Made by a program: the position numbers and the translations under genes. Positions 36,501 through 51,500 of a stretch of 64,000 nucleotides of DNA are shown one piece after another; positions within the stretch are counted from its first letter, which is position 1, and the number at the start of each line of letters is the position of its first letter. This DNA comes from Mactra quadrangularis (taxonomy: Eukaryota; Mollusca; Bivalvia; Venerida; Mactridae), in the NCBI GenBank assembly GCA_025267735.1, contig CM046299.1, forward strand, positions 32,006,887 through 32,070,886, read 5' to 3'. Below the pieces are notes generated by a model that did no database searches, was not told where the DNA came from, and saw nothing but the letters and a program-made list of their open reading frames with translations.

Positions 36501-39500
36501 TCCCTCTTGCCTGAAATCTTTTGGACCAGGCAATATTATCGTAGGTACTTCACATCACCTGTGCGTACAGAAATAAATACGTTATTTTCTGTGCAAGTTT
36601 CCTTTTATTCTAGCGAACAATTTCAGAATACATATGCAGATATTGAATGCACTAATATTACTCTAGATGCACTGAGGCTTACATTTTCTATATCTGTGAC
36701 TGAATTTACATATATGAACAAACAAACAAATGGGCTCTGTAATCAAAATTTGGGCATCCATTTTGTGTGTATTAAAAACTTATTCACTACACATCTTAGC
36801 GGAAGTCAGGGGCTAATCACAAAAACGTGTGTACATACGCGAACTGAACTTCTATCTAAAGATTGCAAGATTTCGAAGAAATGTCTTAAGAAATGTTTAT
36901 TTTTTATGAAGTTATTACTATATATGTCTGTAGATTTGTTGATTTATTGTTTTAAGGTATTTATTTGACGCCATGTGGGAACTTTTTTGTGCCTAATTAC
37001 TTTATTTTGACATCCATGTGTTCCGTCTTAAATTGGTCGATGTTTTGTTAGCAGATGACCATTTATTGTGTCATACCACCTTTGTTTAAATTGGCGGTGT
37101 ATTGAAAAATCAAGAGTATGGTGGCTCGGTATAGCCCTCGTGCATTTTCTTCGAGAGCTTCTAATCTCCGTGTGGAATTGTTTGTTGAAGTTTGTGGAAC
37201 ATATTGTATTCTTTAAATGTTTTGTAGTTTATAATGTATTGTTGACAACAAATCATGTGACTAAAATTTGAGGGCTTCACCACTTGTCGTTGACTTAAGT
37301 CAGATCGTATTGTAGCAAAGATTTTAAGTTTCGAGTGCGTCTTTGAAATTCTCTCATCGTAAAAGTAAGTTCAACGTAAGTAAGAAATTTTGGAAATTTC
37401 GCTATCTTACGTAAGATTCTTATGAAACAGTCCCAGTTCTTTATCAGCCCTGCGTTCAGTAGGCATTTAACGTTAGTCAATCACCGTTACCATTATGAAC
37501 GGTTAATTGAACGATCCGTTGAAGCGGGAACGTTTAAAGATAGCAGACAAGAGAATCTTTACTTCATATTTTTCTATTAAACTTACTTATTTTTTTCATT
37601 ACGATTAAAATGAAAACTGAAATTTATGAAAATTATTTGTAAATTTCAATTATTGCAACCACACCTATTTTAAAGTCATGAAGAACATTCGTAAATTACA
37701 TAGTCCTTAAGTTGTTTTACAACCATGTATGATGATATTTATAATACCCACAGAATTTGTATGCAAAGTGACAAAGTGTACAGGGGTATCTGTACTTAAA
37801 GATTCTGTATGGGAAGAAGAGGAAAATAAAATCTTTGTATTTTGAACTGATAGTATTTGCCAGTAATACAGAGTAGAATTAACATTTCACCCGCATTTTT
37901 GCATTGCTATATTCGTATTTGAATCTACTGTTTAAGGAGTTATCTTTAGTATGGATTTGTTAGCTTTCAATGCGCACATAAGTCTCTCTGAATCTCAATA
38001 CTTTGATTATCCATGAAGGGATAGTGATGAATATTCACAGATCTATTTAAACTCTTTTATTTCAAAACTTTTCGGTCATTGGCCTCTTCAGTTGATATTT
38101 TCACAAGTTTGTATGTTATGATACTAAGAAAATGTAAACTTGTTTTGGCAATATCAACTGAAGAAGGCCAATGGCCGAAACATTTTAAAATAAAAGATTT
38201 TAAATAGATCTGTGCATAATATTCTTATTCCTATAGCTTGTAGATTTTTCTTCAAGTAGATAAATGCCCCTAAGTATATCCAAAGAAATGGAAAAGATTC
38301 ATACGTCAGACTAATTTTTATTATGTAGTAGCTCTTGTAATTTTTCCAGTTTTGTTTTTATTGACCAAACCAGGCGTTTGTGTTAATAAGTTGAACTGAT
38401 GCATTATAACAGAAAAAATTGCAATATCAATAAATGTGAAGCCCATTCATGTTTTTTTATATTTATGATGACAGAGACATAATTATTTAGAATAATAATA
38501 CTGGTCAGTACCTGCAGAGTTTAATCTATTCAACACATGACACATACAGCTCTCAACAAATACAAGCGTTTTTCAAATATATTATTAAGCTCGGTGTTTT
38601 CACAGAATACAGCTAGTGCAACTTCCTGCGATCGCCTAATAGAAAGTTTAATAATGCTATGAAAATTAAAACCCAAAAGCACATTATTATAATTAAGCAA
38701 CGGTACACTATGGGGATAAAACACTACAAAATACTGTATGACTGCAAAATTACATCACAATATCATTGAAATTATTGTCGTTTTTTTATGATTCTATTAT
38801 CTATCCTATTTTAGGCAATAACACTGTGTCGGTGTTAGGGATATTGAGAGATCTCAAATCTGACCCTTTAAAGCTCCCAGCAGGCCATCAGAATTTAATA
38901 AGAATTTTCATTTATTAGGAAAAAAGGCCACAACAAATTGATAACCATTTCTATGGATTCACTCACGCCTTAATTTTGACAGTTTTTACAAAAAATATTT
39001 TTATTTCCTCGCTCGCTCATAAAAATTTGGTCAAACCACTATATAAAGCATGTGAATAAAGACTTCTTTTTTTTTTCGCTCACTCGCCCAATTTTTTTTC
39101 CAGAAAAATCCAGAGAACATATGATCAACTTGTTGAGGCCTAACATACAAATATGTATAAGTTTTAAGGAAAGACTTCATTGATATTTTATTGATAATAC
39201 ACCCTGAGGTGTGTTTGTAGCAGATAGGCTATGATTATAGATTTGTACCCTCTGGATTGGTTTGAATCTTACCTAACTCTTAATTATGAGATCTTGTTTC
39301 AAAATAAAGGTTAATTTCTTAGATAGAGCTAGTGGTGCATTATATTCAAATTTATCCATAGTAAATATGAAGAGGAAGAGAAGATTTTTTATATCAATAG
39401 GTCTATAGACCCCAGTAAACATACAAATGCATTTTATAAAGTATACAATCATGTGATAATGACAAAAAATCATATTTATTATTGATAAACATATTGAAAA

Positions 39501-42500
39501 TATGCCAGCAGCCATTTTTTCAACTTACAAAACTGGTGTATTTTCTGAAATTCTACTTAAACTACTCCGATGGCAGGTTTAATTTTATGGTGTATCAGAC
39601 TAAATATAAACTCAGGTTTTGTCTAAACTGGATTTATGCAATCCACCCAGTTTTTTGCTTAATCCGAGTAGTTTTTGAACAATTTTAAGAGTTCAAAGTT
39701 ACTATTTCGATATCCATCATTATCTCTTTATTATTCATATTCATATGTGTTTCATATTTCATTTTACATGCACATTATTCTACTGATCGAGGGGTCGCAG
39801 GTTCGATTCAATGGGGGGCATACTTTTGTGGAGCTTAGTCATGAAATAATTTCTATGGTCATTCTCCCTCCTACTTCTGATTCTAAATCATGTAGAACAG
39901 AAGTCAGTCACTGAATTGCATCTAATAGTAAACCAGAGATTTAGCCTTTTCAGGAACAGTGAGCAGGTGGACTGATTGACGTGACTGATCGACGTGATAT
40001 AACCTATACTATGAGTTGTTATGGAGTTAAGGCCATAACAAATTGATCACATGTTCTATGGATTTGGCCCAAAATAAATTGGAGCTAGTAAGCAAAAAAT
40101 ATTTCTTTTTCCATATTAATTTTTAGACGCAAAAAGCAAAGAATAAATTTGTGCAGTTTCTAAGACATTTATTTACCAAAAGTTAAAAAGAGCATAGTAA
40201 GTATGGACTTTGTTATATAACATATAACCATATATCTATAGTGTAATCACGTAATAAGTAGCTCTATGCAATATAAAGCAAGTTAACAATTATTGTACGA
40301 TTATATTGAATTTTCCGATTGCATTATTACACAGTTATCAAGCATTGAATATATTAATCTCCGAGTTCTATACATAGAAATTTAGTGTTGATATCTCATC
40401 TGATTGAATAGCCGTACAGTTAAAGTGCAATGCTACCAAACCATCAATAAAAGGAGTGCGAGTTTAAATCTAAATATGTCATTTTTTATTTTTTGTCCTT
40501 TATATATTATAAGATTTTTTAATACTTGCTATAGATCTATTTTATTCAGTTTTTTTTTGGAAATAGAAATAAAACAATTCAAAACAGTGTAAAAATAATT
40601 TAGTTTTACTGGCAGTATTGGTTGTGCTACTGTCATAATCACTAAAAGGGGTGCCACCAAATTTACAACAAAGGCTTCTATAGGTTTAATGATGCATGGG
40701 GGCAGTGTGTTTTATGCAAACTGTCTATGATTTGAATAAGTAAAGAATAAATAAAAAAAGTTTCTATGGGGATTCAAACCCACAATAGAAATATTTGTAG
40801 ACTGACAGTCTCTCCACTCGGCCACACTAACTATGATGCATTTCGCAAATAAGATACAATACATCAGTGTGATGGGCTAACATGGTGCTGTACGTGAACT
40901 ACCGAAATTAACCGAGCATTAAATATTCCGTGTAATGTGACATTTTAATTTATGCAATCTGACAGTTCACTATAATTGTACAATACTACAGATGCAAATT
41001 CAATTGAATTTAAAACTAATTAGGAGTAGGGAGAAGAGGTATACATCTTCATGAATTCATAAGTAAAAGATAACTTCATTTGTCTTTGGTATTACATTTA
41101 TTAATACAAGATAACTAGGAGGCACAGAATAATACCAATTATCAGAACCACACTAAAATTATAATGGACCAGCCTGGTTTACTTTTTGTGTATAATTTTT
41201 TTTTAATTATGCTAATGTCTAAAAAATACAACAAGAATTAAATCAAGCCTGCTTGGTTATTTTGGAATATCATAGTTGTAAGATTGTAAAATTTTGTACC
41301 TGTCCTACCTGCTCTCTAAGTAATGGATCGACCTTCATATTTGGCGTTGAGTCTAAGTCGCAGTTTCACTGATCAATGTGAAATCAATTTAAGAAGGGTA
41401 GCATGTATAAAAGTTTATGAAAAGTATGCATTGACATATTTAAGAATTGTGAAAATGTATTAAATATTATTTTAAGAACTAAGACAGAGTGCTGTTATCC
41501 TATTTCTGAACAAAGCATTGTGTCATTGTAATTTCTAATGCCATATGTTAACAAGAATACATTATTAAACTACAGACAGGATTTTAAATCTAGTGTTGGG
41601 GTTGCTGGTTTCAGTTTTACCTGGGTGGGCTATGGAGTCGTCAGCCTTGTGGAAGAGTAGTTGAATACTGTTTATAGACAAATGTCCAGGAAAGTTGATT
41701 AGGTGAGCTGGCCATTGTAAAATTACTATAATTTGTGTTGACATGGGATCCTATATAATCAATCAAAAAAGATAAATATTAAACATAATGATATCATATT
41801 ATTATCATTAACATTCCATGGTATATTGAAGATTGTAGCCGGTAGATTTTATTTTTACAGAAAATAATCCACAGCATCATATAAGTGTCAATCATGTTTA
41901 TTGATTAAGTGAATTTCTAACTGACTTTGCATATTTTCTATAACATGATGAAATATTTCTATATTTATTGTTTTAGACACATTGCTGCTGCATGATATTT
42001 AAATAAGTTGATGAAATAAAAGAGATTTAGACATGCTATCATTGATGAAATAAGGCTTATACAAAGAACAGCCATTACTAATTTTTAAGCTTGATAAAAA
42101 TACAATCTACTTCCCTCATTTGAAAAGTTGACAGAATACTATAATTACATTTTGTTATCATTATGATTTTACACATAGTATTGCATATCTAAGTTTAGAT
42201 TTTTTCAGCACAGCTGTCTAAGCCAATTTTTGACCTATATTTTTCGAAGGATTTTTTTTTCAATACTTTCACTATATTACAGTACAGCATGCAGTAATTG
42301 TAATTATGTTTGCTTGTTTGTTTGCTCTGTTTTTCTTGGATTTAACGCCATAGCAACACATTGTTTAGGTCATTTAACGGTGGTCAGTCAACCTACTCAC
42401 TGTTCCTTAAACCGCTAAATCTCTTGATTTAGCTGTTAACCAACTACTAAGTGCATACTTTCATCAGTGACTGACAACTGCCCTACATAATTAAGAATCA

Positions 42501-45500
42501 TTGGTAGGTGGGAGAACAGCCATAGAAATAATTTCATAACCAAGCTCCACGAAAGTATGCCCCGCCCGGGAATCTAACCCACAACCCCTCATCAGTAGGG
42601 TACCGTCTGAGCTAGCCGGGTGGCTCAAAATTATGTCTGTACACCATGATTAAATTATTATGTAGTTGATTAATACATGAGTTCATATATCTATTTTAAA
42701 CAAAGTTCAGTAAAGAGTAGTCCTATGAAGGAATGTAAAAAAGACCTAAAAATTTATGTTATCTAATTTATGAAAAGCTAATACAATCCATAACTAAATA
42801 AATGAGTGTTTTAAAAACTTCTAAACTCATATCCACCGCGAACACAACACTAATTTAATTAACTTATAATTTGTGTATTTGATAACATTTAAATTAAATT
42901 TTAGCTTAGGGAAAATTCAGCATATTATGCATATCTGATGGAAATTTTGTTTCTATAAACCTTTAAACAAATAAACAGCAGGAAAATGGAAACATCACTG
43001 AAAATGTATGAATGTCACTTTCATGGTTCTGTTTTTATTTAAGCAATTCAGGTTTTAGTAAGAGACATATTTTGAAACGCATCACAAAATGTCGCAAACG
43101 TAGCCATTCTACGGACATGCCCAGTCAGGTTCAGTACAACAATATGTAGTTAGGTTAACCCAACACATGAATAAATAGTCCCCTTGTAAACAATATAAGT
43201 CAGTATCAAGCAGTCTAGTTGTCAACACACAATACACGAAAAAATCATAGCTAATTTCATTTTAACATTTTGGATTAAGAAGCACCATTCATCTGCTAAA
43301 TATATATACAAAAAAGTAACAAATTATGTAATCTCTGACCCGTTTCTGTTAATTTCGTGCATTCAATTGGATCCCTGATGTGCTGAAAATAGACACGCCT
43401 GCAATTTTTCACTGTCTAAAAATAGATCATATACCTGTGGTGTAGAAAATCATGATCAGTTGATTAGCATTTCAATGCACGCCATATTAGCATCCTGATC
43501 CTTCGTTTTACAGTTTGTTTGTGAATTTCAGACTCCACAAGTCCTCTTTCTAAAGACACCACCAAATTTTGCCCTGGTAAGTCCATGTCCAGACAGCGCT
43601 ATTGGCACTTTGATTTAATATAGTTACTCGTGTATCTATTGAACAGTTGTTTCAAATTAAATAAATACGAAATATGCATTTATTCATTGTTGAAATAATT
43701 CTACTCAAAACATGAATACAATAAGCTTTGTCCTTTAGGATCATCAACATTGATGGTCTTATTAGTAGAATGGTATAAATTTGGGGACTTTTTTCATCCT
43801 AAATTAAAACATGAAGGGTCAAATACTGCATGATTTTGCCATAATCAAGGTACTAGAGACTGTTAACCAGAGTAGTCAAGTTAAACAACAAAAGATTGAA
43901 GGTTTTTCATCCTGTAAAGAACACATTTCAATTTTACAATTATGAAATATGTGTATCAAGAACTAAAGTATTTAATATGTATAGACTTTAAAGCAATAAC
44001 TGGTAAGATCACATTGTAACAACCGATCTGATCTACATAATAAGACATGCTATGTAGTACATACTTCGCTTAACAAACACTAGTTTTTGTCCATTTCTTG
44101 CATCAAAACATAGAAAAGAATCAAATAGTGTATAAATATATTTTTTTGTTTAACCCAGGTTGGTATCGCAGTTAGTGGTGCACCAGGATTTTGAATCTAG
44201 TGTCCCAAAGGGGATACGGGTTCAAATCCAAACCCAGGGAGGTTATACCCTTCCATGAAAATTTGACAATCGTGTCAATTTTCCTCCACAAATAAGGTAT
44301 ATGGATAAGTTTCTGGCCTTGTGGAAGGGAAGGTGAGTACTGGTTATAGACAAAGATCATGGAAAGCTTATGTGTGCTGGATGCCATTATATGACCGATA
44401 CAATGTGATGCTACGGCATTAAACCCAATAAAACAAATAAAACAAACAAATAGATTTTTGACACAAGTATAAGCATGCTTGAAATCGTCGTTTAGCCATG
44501 TATGACATTCAAGCAATATATGCGTCAGAGTTTTATACTGTCGCATGCCTATTTATAGAATGCCTGGAATTTAGCAATCGAACAAACAGGCACTGTCTGG
44601 GACTTGTTCCTACTATGCGCATAAAAAAACAGCAATAACACGGAAGTACTGCTTAAGCCTGTGATCTCTATAAGTGGACATTAAAATTCCTTTTAAAAAA
44701 ACGCTTATTAAACCAATTAATAAGTTTGAAAAATTTACATATAAACACCTATATAAATGTACAATATAAAAAGGCTTATTCTTTTAAAGATAATTTATGT
44801 ATGCTAAACAAAATGAATAAAATGTTTACAGAAACAAGGCACATATTACACTTCATTAATAAAGCTTGGTATTTAGCCATGTCTCTGAGCTCTGCATGAT
44901 TACAAAGAAATCGTATGTGTTTTAGTTTTCGCTTGCCCAAAATTCCTGTTCAGTCATAACAGACATTTTTTGCCTGAATATATAACCACTTCAATGATTT
45001 GGTTTAATAAGAAAATCCAATCCATTCCTATGTTACAAACAACTGTAATCAATATAATAACATAGATTTTTCGATTAAATCAAGTCTTTCATGTATGAAC
45101 AATTGACTTCCGTTTCTTTGTAATGAAAGTCAAGTTATCTGAGAAAATAAACTTGCCTGGAAGTAGGGAAGGTAGGTTTGCTTTTTTCAACAAATGCGAG
45201 CTTTTTCAATAAATGAACATATTACAATTAGTTGTGCATGTTTTTTTGTTTTATATTGCAACTTCCTTGAAACTGGTAAGCGTTCATATATAGATAATGA
45301 TATTTTCTGGTAATACATACAGGTGACTGGATAATACACAGCGTCGACGATGCCATACACGCACCCCTATTTTGACTGCTCAACGTCATTTTTTTTACCA
45401 CATGACCTCAAATCTTGAAAATTGTTATTATCGTCGACACAGGGCCGACAATAATAAATCAATCACTTGTTTAGAAAAGAGAAATTAGCAAAAAATACAA

Positions 45501-48500
45501 TGTCTTTATTTACCTTAATAGATGTTTATATAGATCACCTGATAATAAGCTCTGTACTAATTAGGCATGTCCAGCAATTCAGACATTCTGGTTAAATTAA
45601 CTGAACAAATATTATACTTACCAGTGCCCTCATTGGTTCTTCTACGTCTCAAATATAACTCACAGTCAGTAACTTTACATTCTGTCCATAATGTCCATTG
45701 TGAGACAGAACAATCTAAGTCACATTCTGCTTGACATACTTGGGAGGTTAAAGGTCGTCTTTTAGTACAAAAACTTTCTGACACAGGTTTTACTTTGTCT
45801 TCATCTAAAACAACAATGTTTTATAAAATAAGCTATATTATGAAATGTCAACATTGTATAGTCCATTTTTTCTCAACTGTCAAAGTTTGAATAGTATCAC
45901 GGAATGATTACACACTATTTCAATATCATGAGAGTTAGACAAAGAGCATGAAATCACTATGAAATTATTCATGTTTTGACAGTTGAGAAAAAACGAACTA
46001 TAGTTTAATTATGATTAATGCACTTGTTACTGTTTTATAGTAATAAATTTTGAGCATTTTGAGCCAGCTGTGGTGGCCACATGACTTACTTTTCTGACTT
46101 GTCTAAAGGGGGTAATTATTTATAATACCGTATAACTACTGAATTAATGAACAAGAAAGATAATGTGGGAGCCACATTAAAGCCGGATTTTTCTGCATAT
46201 GGGAACATTGAGAGCAAGTTTATGTTGTTACAAAAGAAAGTCATTTGATATATTGCTTATCAGAAGGAATACAAAGGGCAATAATTAATCTTAAAGGAAT
46301 AAAGAGTTTCATCAACTATATATATGTCCTATTGTATCTTTTCTGAGTATTTTGTTGGTATTTGACTAAGATAGCATAAGACATGAAAACTATGGATGAA
46401 AATAATGCAAAGGTAATGATATGAAATTGGCGAGAGAATTTTGTTAAAAAAGAATGTGTATGGCAAATGGTGAAATTGTTGAAACAAAATGGCGGGAAAA
46501 TATGACTGGAAAATGCCAGAATACTTGCTATTGGAGAGATCCAACATACTGAAAACTTTAACATAAAAATTACTAAGGGAAATAATCCATATTTAAGCCA
46601 AGTAGAGTTGCCATTACTGTCTAATTCTTTCAACAGATGGTATGTAATCATTGTATAAAATTTCATAATAATCTAACCATAAAAGGCAGAGATACCCAAC
46701 AATTTGAAAGCTTTAACACAAAAATAACAAAGGGAAATTATCCATTTTTAAGCCAGGTAGAGTTGTGGTTACTGTCTAATTCTTTTCAACAGATCGCATG
46801 AAATCATTGTATGAAATTTCAAAAACATCTAACCAGAAATGGCAGATATATCAAACAATTTGTAATTGAATGCAAAAAGCAAAGGGAAATAATCCATAAT
46901 TAAGCCAGGTAGAGTTGTGGTTATAACCTAATTCTTTGCAACAGATGGTATGTAATCATTGTATGAAATTTCATAAACATCTAACCAGAAATGGCAGAGA
47001 TATCCAACAATTTGAAAACTTTAACACAAAAAAACCAAAGGGAAATAATCCATAATTAAGCCAGGTAGAGTTGTGGTTACTGTCTTAATCTGTTCATCAC
47101 ATGGTATGTTATCATTGTATGAAGTTTCGTAAAAATCTGACAATAAATGGCAGAAATATATGCTAAATAAAAAACTTTAACACAATTGTTAATGACACCA
47201 GACACCCTAAATTACAAAGGGCAATAATCCATAATCAAGCAAGGTAGAGTTGTGGTTACTGTCTAATTCTGTTCATCACATGGTATGTTATCATTGTATA
47301 AAGTTTCGTAGAGATCTGACTTTAAATGGCAGAAATATATGGTACATTAAAAACTTTACACAATTGTTAATGACACCAGACACCCTAAATTACAAAGGGC
47401 AATAATCCATAATCAAGCAAGGTAGAGTTGCGGTTACTGTCTAATTCTGTTCATCACATGGTATGTTATCATTGTATAAAGTTTCGTAGAGATCTGACTT
47501 TAAATGGCAGAAATATATGGTACATTAAAAACTTTAACGCAATTGTTAATGACACCGGACGACCGCCCGCCCGCCAGCCCGCCCGCAAAACCCGGCCGCC
47601 CACCAGCCAGTTTATGTTCACTAAACTATTAGCCGAATCATTTCATTGAAAAATCCAGCTAAAAATGATATCATGATTATGTTAACACTAGATTTAAATA
47701 GAAAGAGTATATCTATATAAACAGAATAATAATGATCAAATTTAGAAAATACATACATATAGATGTATGATTCAATCAGAAATAATACAGTTATGGTCAG
47801 TTTTCTGCCACCATATATTGTTGCAATTACTATTTTAATGAATGAACAGTCATGACATTACATCAATATGACTTCTCCAAATTTACATAATGTCAAAAGG
47901 TCCATATGAAGGATCTGTATATTGGGGTCACAAATGGGGTGGGTACGAAAGGGGTGTCCCCTCTGACCAGAGGAAATTTTAAGAAAATGTAAGCCTATGA
48001 AATTTGGATTTCATGCACTTTTAGTACCCCCTGTTTAAGAACAAATTTTTGTATTACACCACAATATTTTCAATATGAGTCATGGAAAATCAACTATCGG
48101 TCCCATTGCCACTGCTCGCCAGAATATTGGGGCTGCTGCTGTGGCCCCAGCTTCTATGCGCCTGAAACTCAAATTTGATGTACATTTATTTAGAAAGCAT
48201 TAATCAAGGATTGCTCTCAAGACTGTAGTAACTCACTCTTTAAAGCAATGCACTTACTACAGTCTTGCGGGCAACGCTAGATTTAAACTGGATGAAATAT
48301 AAAAGATTATAATCTATATCAAAGTTGAGCCTAAAGATCTGGTATGAATAATACAATTTTGTACATTGTATCACCAATTCAAGGTTAAAAAAGCACAGAT
48401 TCATAGTGGCTGGAGTATAATTGCCATTCTGCTTGCCCCTGCAATGTTTTAAACTCTAAATAATCAATAAAAGACCTTAAACACAAAATCTGATTGTGTC

Positions 48501-51500
48501 AATGCTTCAGTCACCATCTACTAACTGGGTTGTAGCTGCACAAAAACCCTTATTGGGGTCTTCTATAAAACTAGAGTGCCTAGAGCTTTCTTATTTAGCA
48601 TATAGCATCACCTACAGGTTTTCTACAAAAATTGCTAAAACCACAACCCTGGAGCAAAAATAAGGTGCCAAGTGGTCAATTTAAGTTTACAAAGTGTTGT
48701 ACAAGGAACTATTTTTTACTAAAACTGTAAGACCTAGAGCTTCAGAAATTGCAATGTTCTTTTTCAAAGTTTGTTATATTACAATACTTGGGTCAATATT
48801 GACCCTGTTCTAGATTTTTTTTGTGTTTGTATGGTTGAACACCGTAGCAACACATTGTATAGGTCATATAACAGCGATCAGTCAACCAACTCACTGTTCC
48901 TTAAAAGGTTTAATATCTGAATTTAGCTGTTAACCAACTACTAAGCGCATACTTTCGTTAGAGACTGACAACTGCCCTACATAATTAAGAATCACTGCTA
49001 GAAGCGATTATGGCCTTAGATATAATTTTATGACCAACAAAAATATGGAAAAAGTATGCCCCACCTGAGAATCGAGCCCACAACCCCTTAATCAGTAGAC
49101 TTGCCTGCTACCAACTGAGCTAGTCAGGGGGCTTCCCTATCCTAGAGGTCAACAGTTTAAAATAAGGAAATACTCCAACAATAAGGAAATGTAAAATGTA
49201 AAATAAGGAAAATCTCTTTCAGAGTTACATCTAGAGGTTTCATACCTGGAATGTTCCATCTCATTAAGATTCTTGACAAAGATTATATCCCCGGGGATCT
49301 TAATTGGTCCAACCCCATGGGGCACAAATTTTACAGAGTAATATAAGGAAATATTAAACTATTTTCTCTACTGCATGGCCCAGAGATTTCTTCTTTACTG
49401 TATACAGTAAAGAATTACAGTCACCGATATTTCGTTAATTTATCTATTGCAGTATCCCATGACACACTTTCAGACAGTTGATAAGGTCAGATAAAATCTA
49501 TTGTATAAATAATAGATTTATCTGAAGTTGACACTCAATGCAAAACAGTTACCTTGATTTAAATATCATGTAAATTGCTTATGGTTAATATGCTTGATGA
49601 ACAGTTATAGAATATTGATAAATTGATAAACTTATTGATTTACTGCCAATCATTTGCAATTCAGTGGCAAAGCTAGACATGAAATTACAAAGCTCCAATT
49701 TTCTAAAGTTACATTGTAAGGGAAAAAAGGATATAGAGATTATCATTGATTTTTCTCAGCATTAATTTTATAGGTAAGTAATATATGAATGCCCTAGCTT
49801 AGATGATGGTTTACCATCCTTTCTTGACACAAATTCAGTCATATTGCTGCCACAACAAGCCTCAATATGATTATTCTACATCACAGTAATTATTACCTCC
49901 AGTCTCTTGTACACAATATGCTTTTCTAGATTGTATTCCTGTGGTACATCCATTACTTCCTGCTGGTATCTGACATTCTGACCAACTTGACATCTTCCAG
50001 AAACTTCTGTATAAAGAAAACAACAAAAATATTGTAAAATGTACTCACATTATACATAATATATTACTCTGAAATTACCTAATGTTACAACTACTGTATC
50101 AGTAATTTAATAACTAAGCTATTCTGTATAAAACACTGAGATTAAACATTAAACAAAACATCAATGAGACAAAAACTTGTTTTAAAGTATGCTTGTCCTG
50201 CACTCCATAGGCCATAACTCCTCTAATTATTCTAGTAACAGATGCTCAGACCAAATTTGATTTATATCAAATAACAATACTAAAACAGGAGATATCATAG
50301 ATACCTCTACAAACAACAGTCCAGCAACCCAGCCACAGTGTTCACATTAATATCATACATGTTTTAAATACAACATGTCTTCCCAAGGCTGATCATTATG
50401 AACTACTCAAAATCTCATTTCATTTCATATCAGAATAACACAATATTAATAATTGACAGTATTTTTTTGAAAAGTTTTTTATGAAACATGTGAAAAATTA
50501 TAGTTAGGATAAAGTGTTTGTTAAAAAGAGGAACAAATCCATAATTTTTCATAGTGAAACATACATAAAAGTACAAACAATACTCTAAAGCAACACAAAC
50601 AAACATAATACTCAAAATTAAGCAACATAATAAATAACCACAAGATGTTAACAGTACACAATGTTATTTCTATGAAACATACATACTGAACTAAATAAAA
50701 AAGTAAACAATTTCAGCATAACAAATAAAATACACTGGCTTAAAATTATTAAATTATAAATACATGTATTTAGAACAAGAACATATGAGAGACTGCTAAG
50801 TTTTTACCCCTGTATCAATGCTGGGATATTGCTTCTTATATTAGATACAAATATCATAAGCATTCAAGAGATTTGGAGAAGATAAAAGATCAGTATAAAC
50901 TAGAAATAAAGCAGAACAAGAGCTGTCAGAGGAAACAGCATGCTTGACTACATAAGTATTTGTCACATGAGATATGGTTATTGTAAAGGAACATATATAT
51001 TTGAAAATAATACCTTAAGAAATAAAGAAGTTAAAGTAAGAAAAATGTTTGTTTTATTATAGAAAATTTTGTTCACAGGAGACAATTTTGAAAAAAATAT
51101 TTTTTGGAGTTATGAACCTTGTCACATGATATGAGGTTGATAATAAGGAACATATTTAAAGTTTGAAATTGGTAACCTGCAAAAATAAAACAGTTGCAGT
51201 AAAAAACAAATATTAAGTTTGAAGTTGATACCTAAAGAAATAAAACAGTCATTGTAAAATATATTTTACTGCACAAAAACTTTAATCAGAAATAGTAGGG
51301 CGAGTAGGACAGATCTTATTTCTTCGATAAAGTCAAGCTAAAAAGGCATCATACATTTTGCAACACATAAACATCAACATATGAAGAAGAAAACAAATAT
51401 AGAATGAATCAATTGAGAGAAGCATTTCCAACACAAGAGAATCAAAGAGAATCATAAGTTAATGTAAAAAAAACATGTGAAAACTCCAGTAGGCCTACTA

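Larger units (their letters stand above)
26893..45621 (-). other. 18.7-kb intron between exons 4 and 5
   Basis: The second-largest intron. It holds several small DNA-transposon relics (from 28411), the GGGGGAAAAACTG element, a SINE cluster and the hammerhead-like inverted repeat, listed separately. I see no gene or clear repeat in about 26900-28400, 29490-30840, 36080-38020, 38230-38900, 39150-39770, 40120-41560, 42640-44150 and 44460-45620. Confidence 0.75.
45805..49896 (-). other. Intron between exons 3 and 4
   Basis: 4,092 bp. It holds a small palindromic repeat (45855-46002), an ACAAG element with a tandem core (46151-47667), a microRNA-sized hairpin (48211-48274) and a SINE (48825-49135). 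The rest shows nothing I can name. Confidence 0.75.

Noticed and set aside
36507..36968. 153-codon plus-strand open frame, the longest outside the TSP1 exons
   Set aside because: No recognisable domain, biased to residues expected from AT-rich DNA, no splice or promoter context. I treat it as chance.
47428..47649. Proline/arginine-rich frame (GRPPARQPARKTRPP)
   Set aside because: It translates the CCGCCCGC-rich microsatellite module of the element at 46151.
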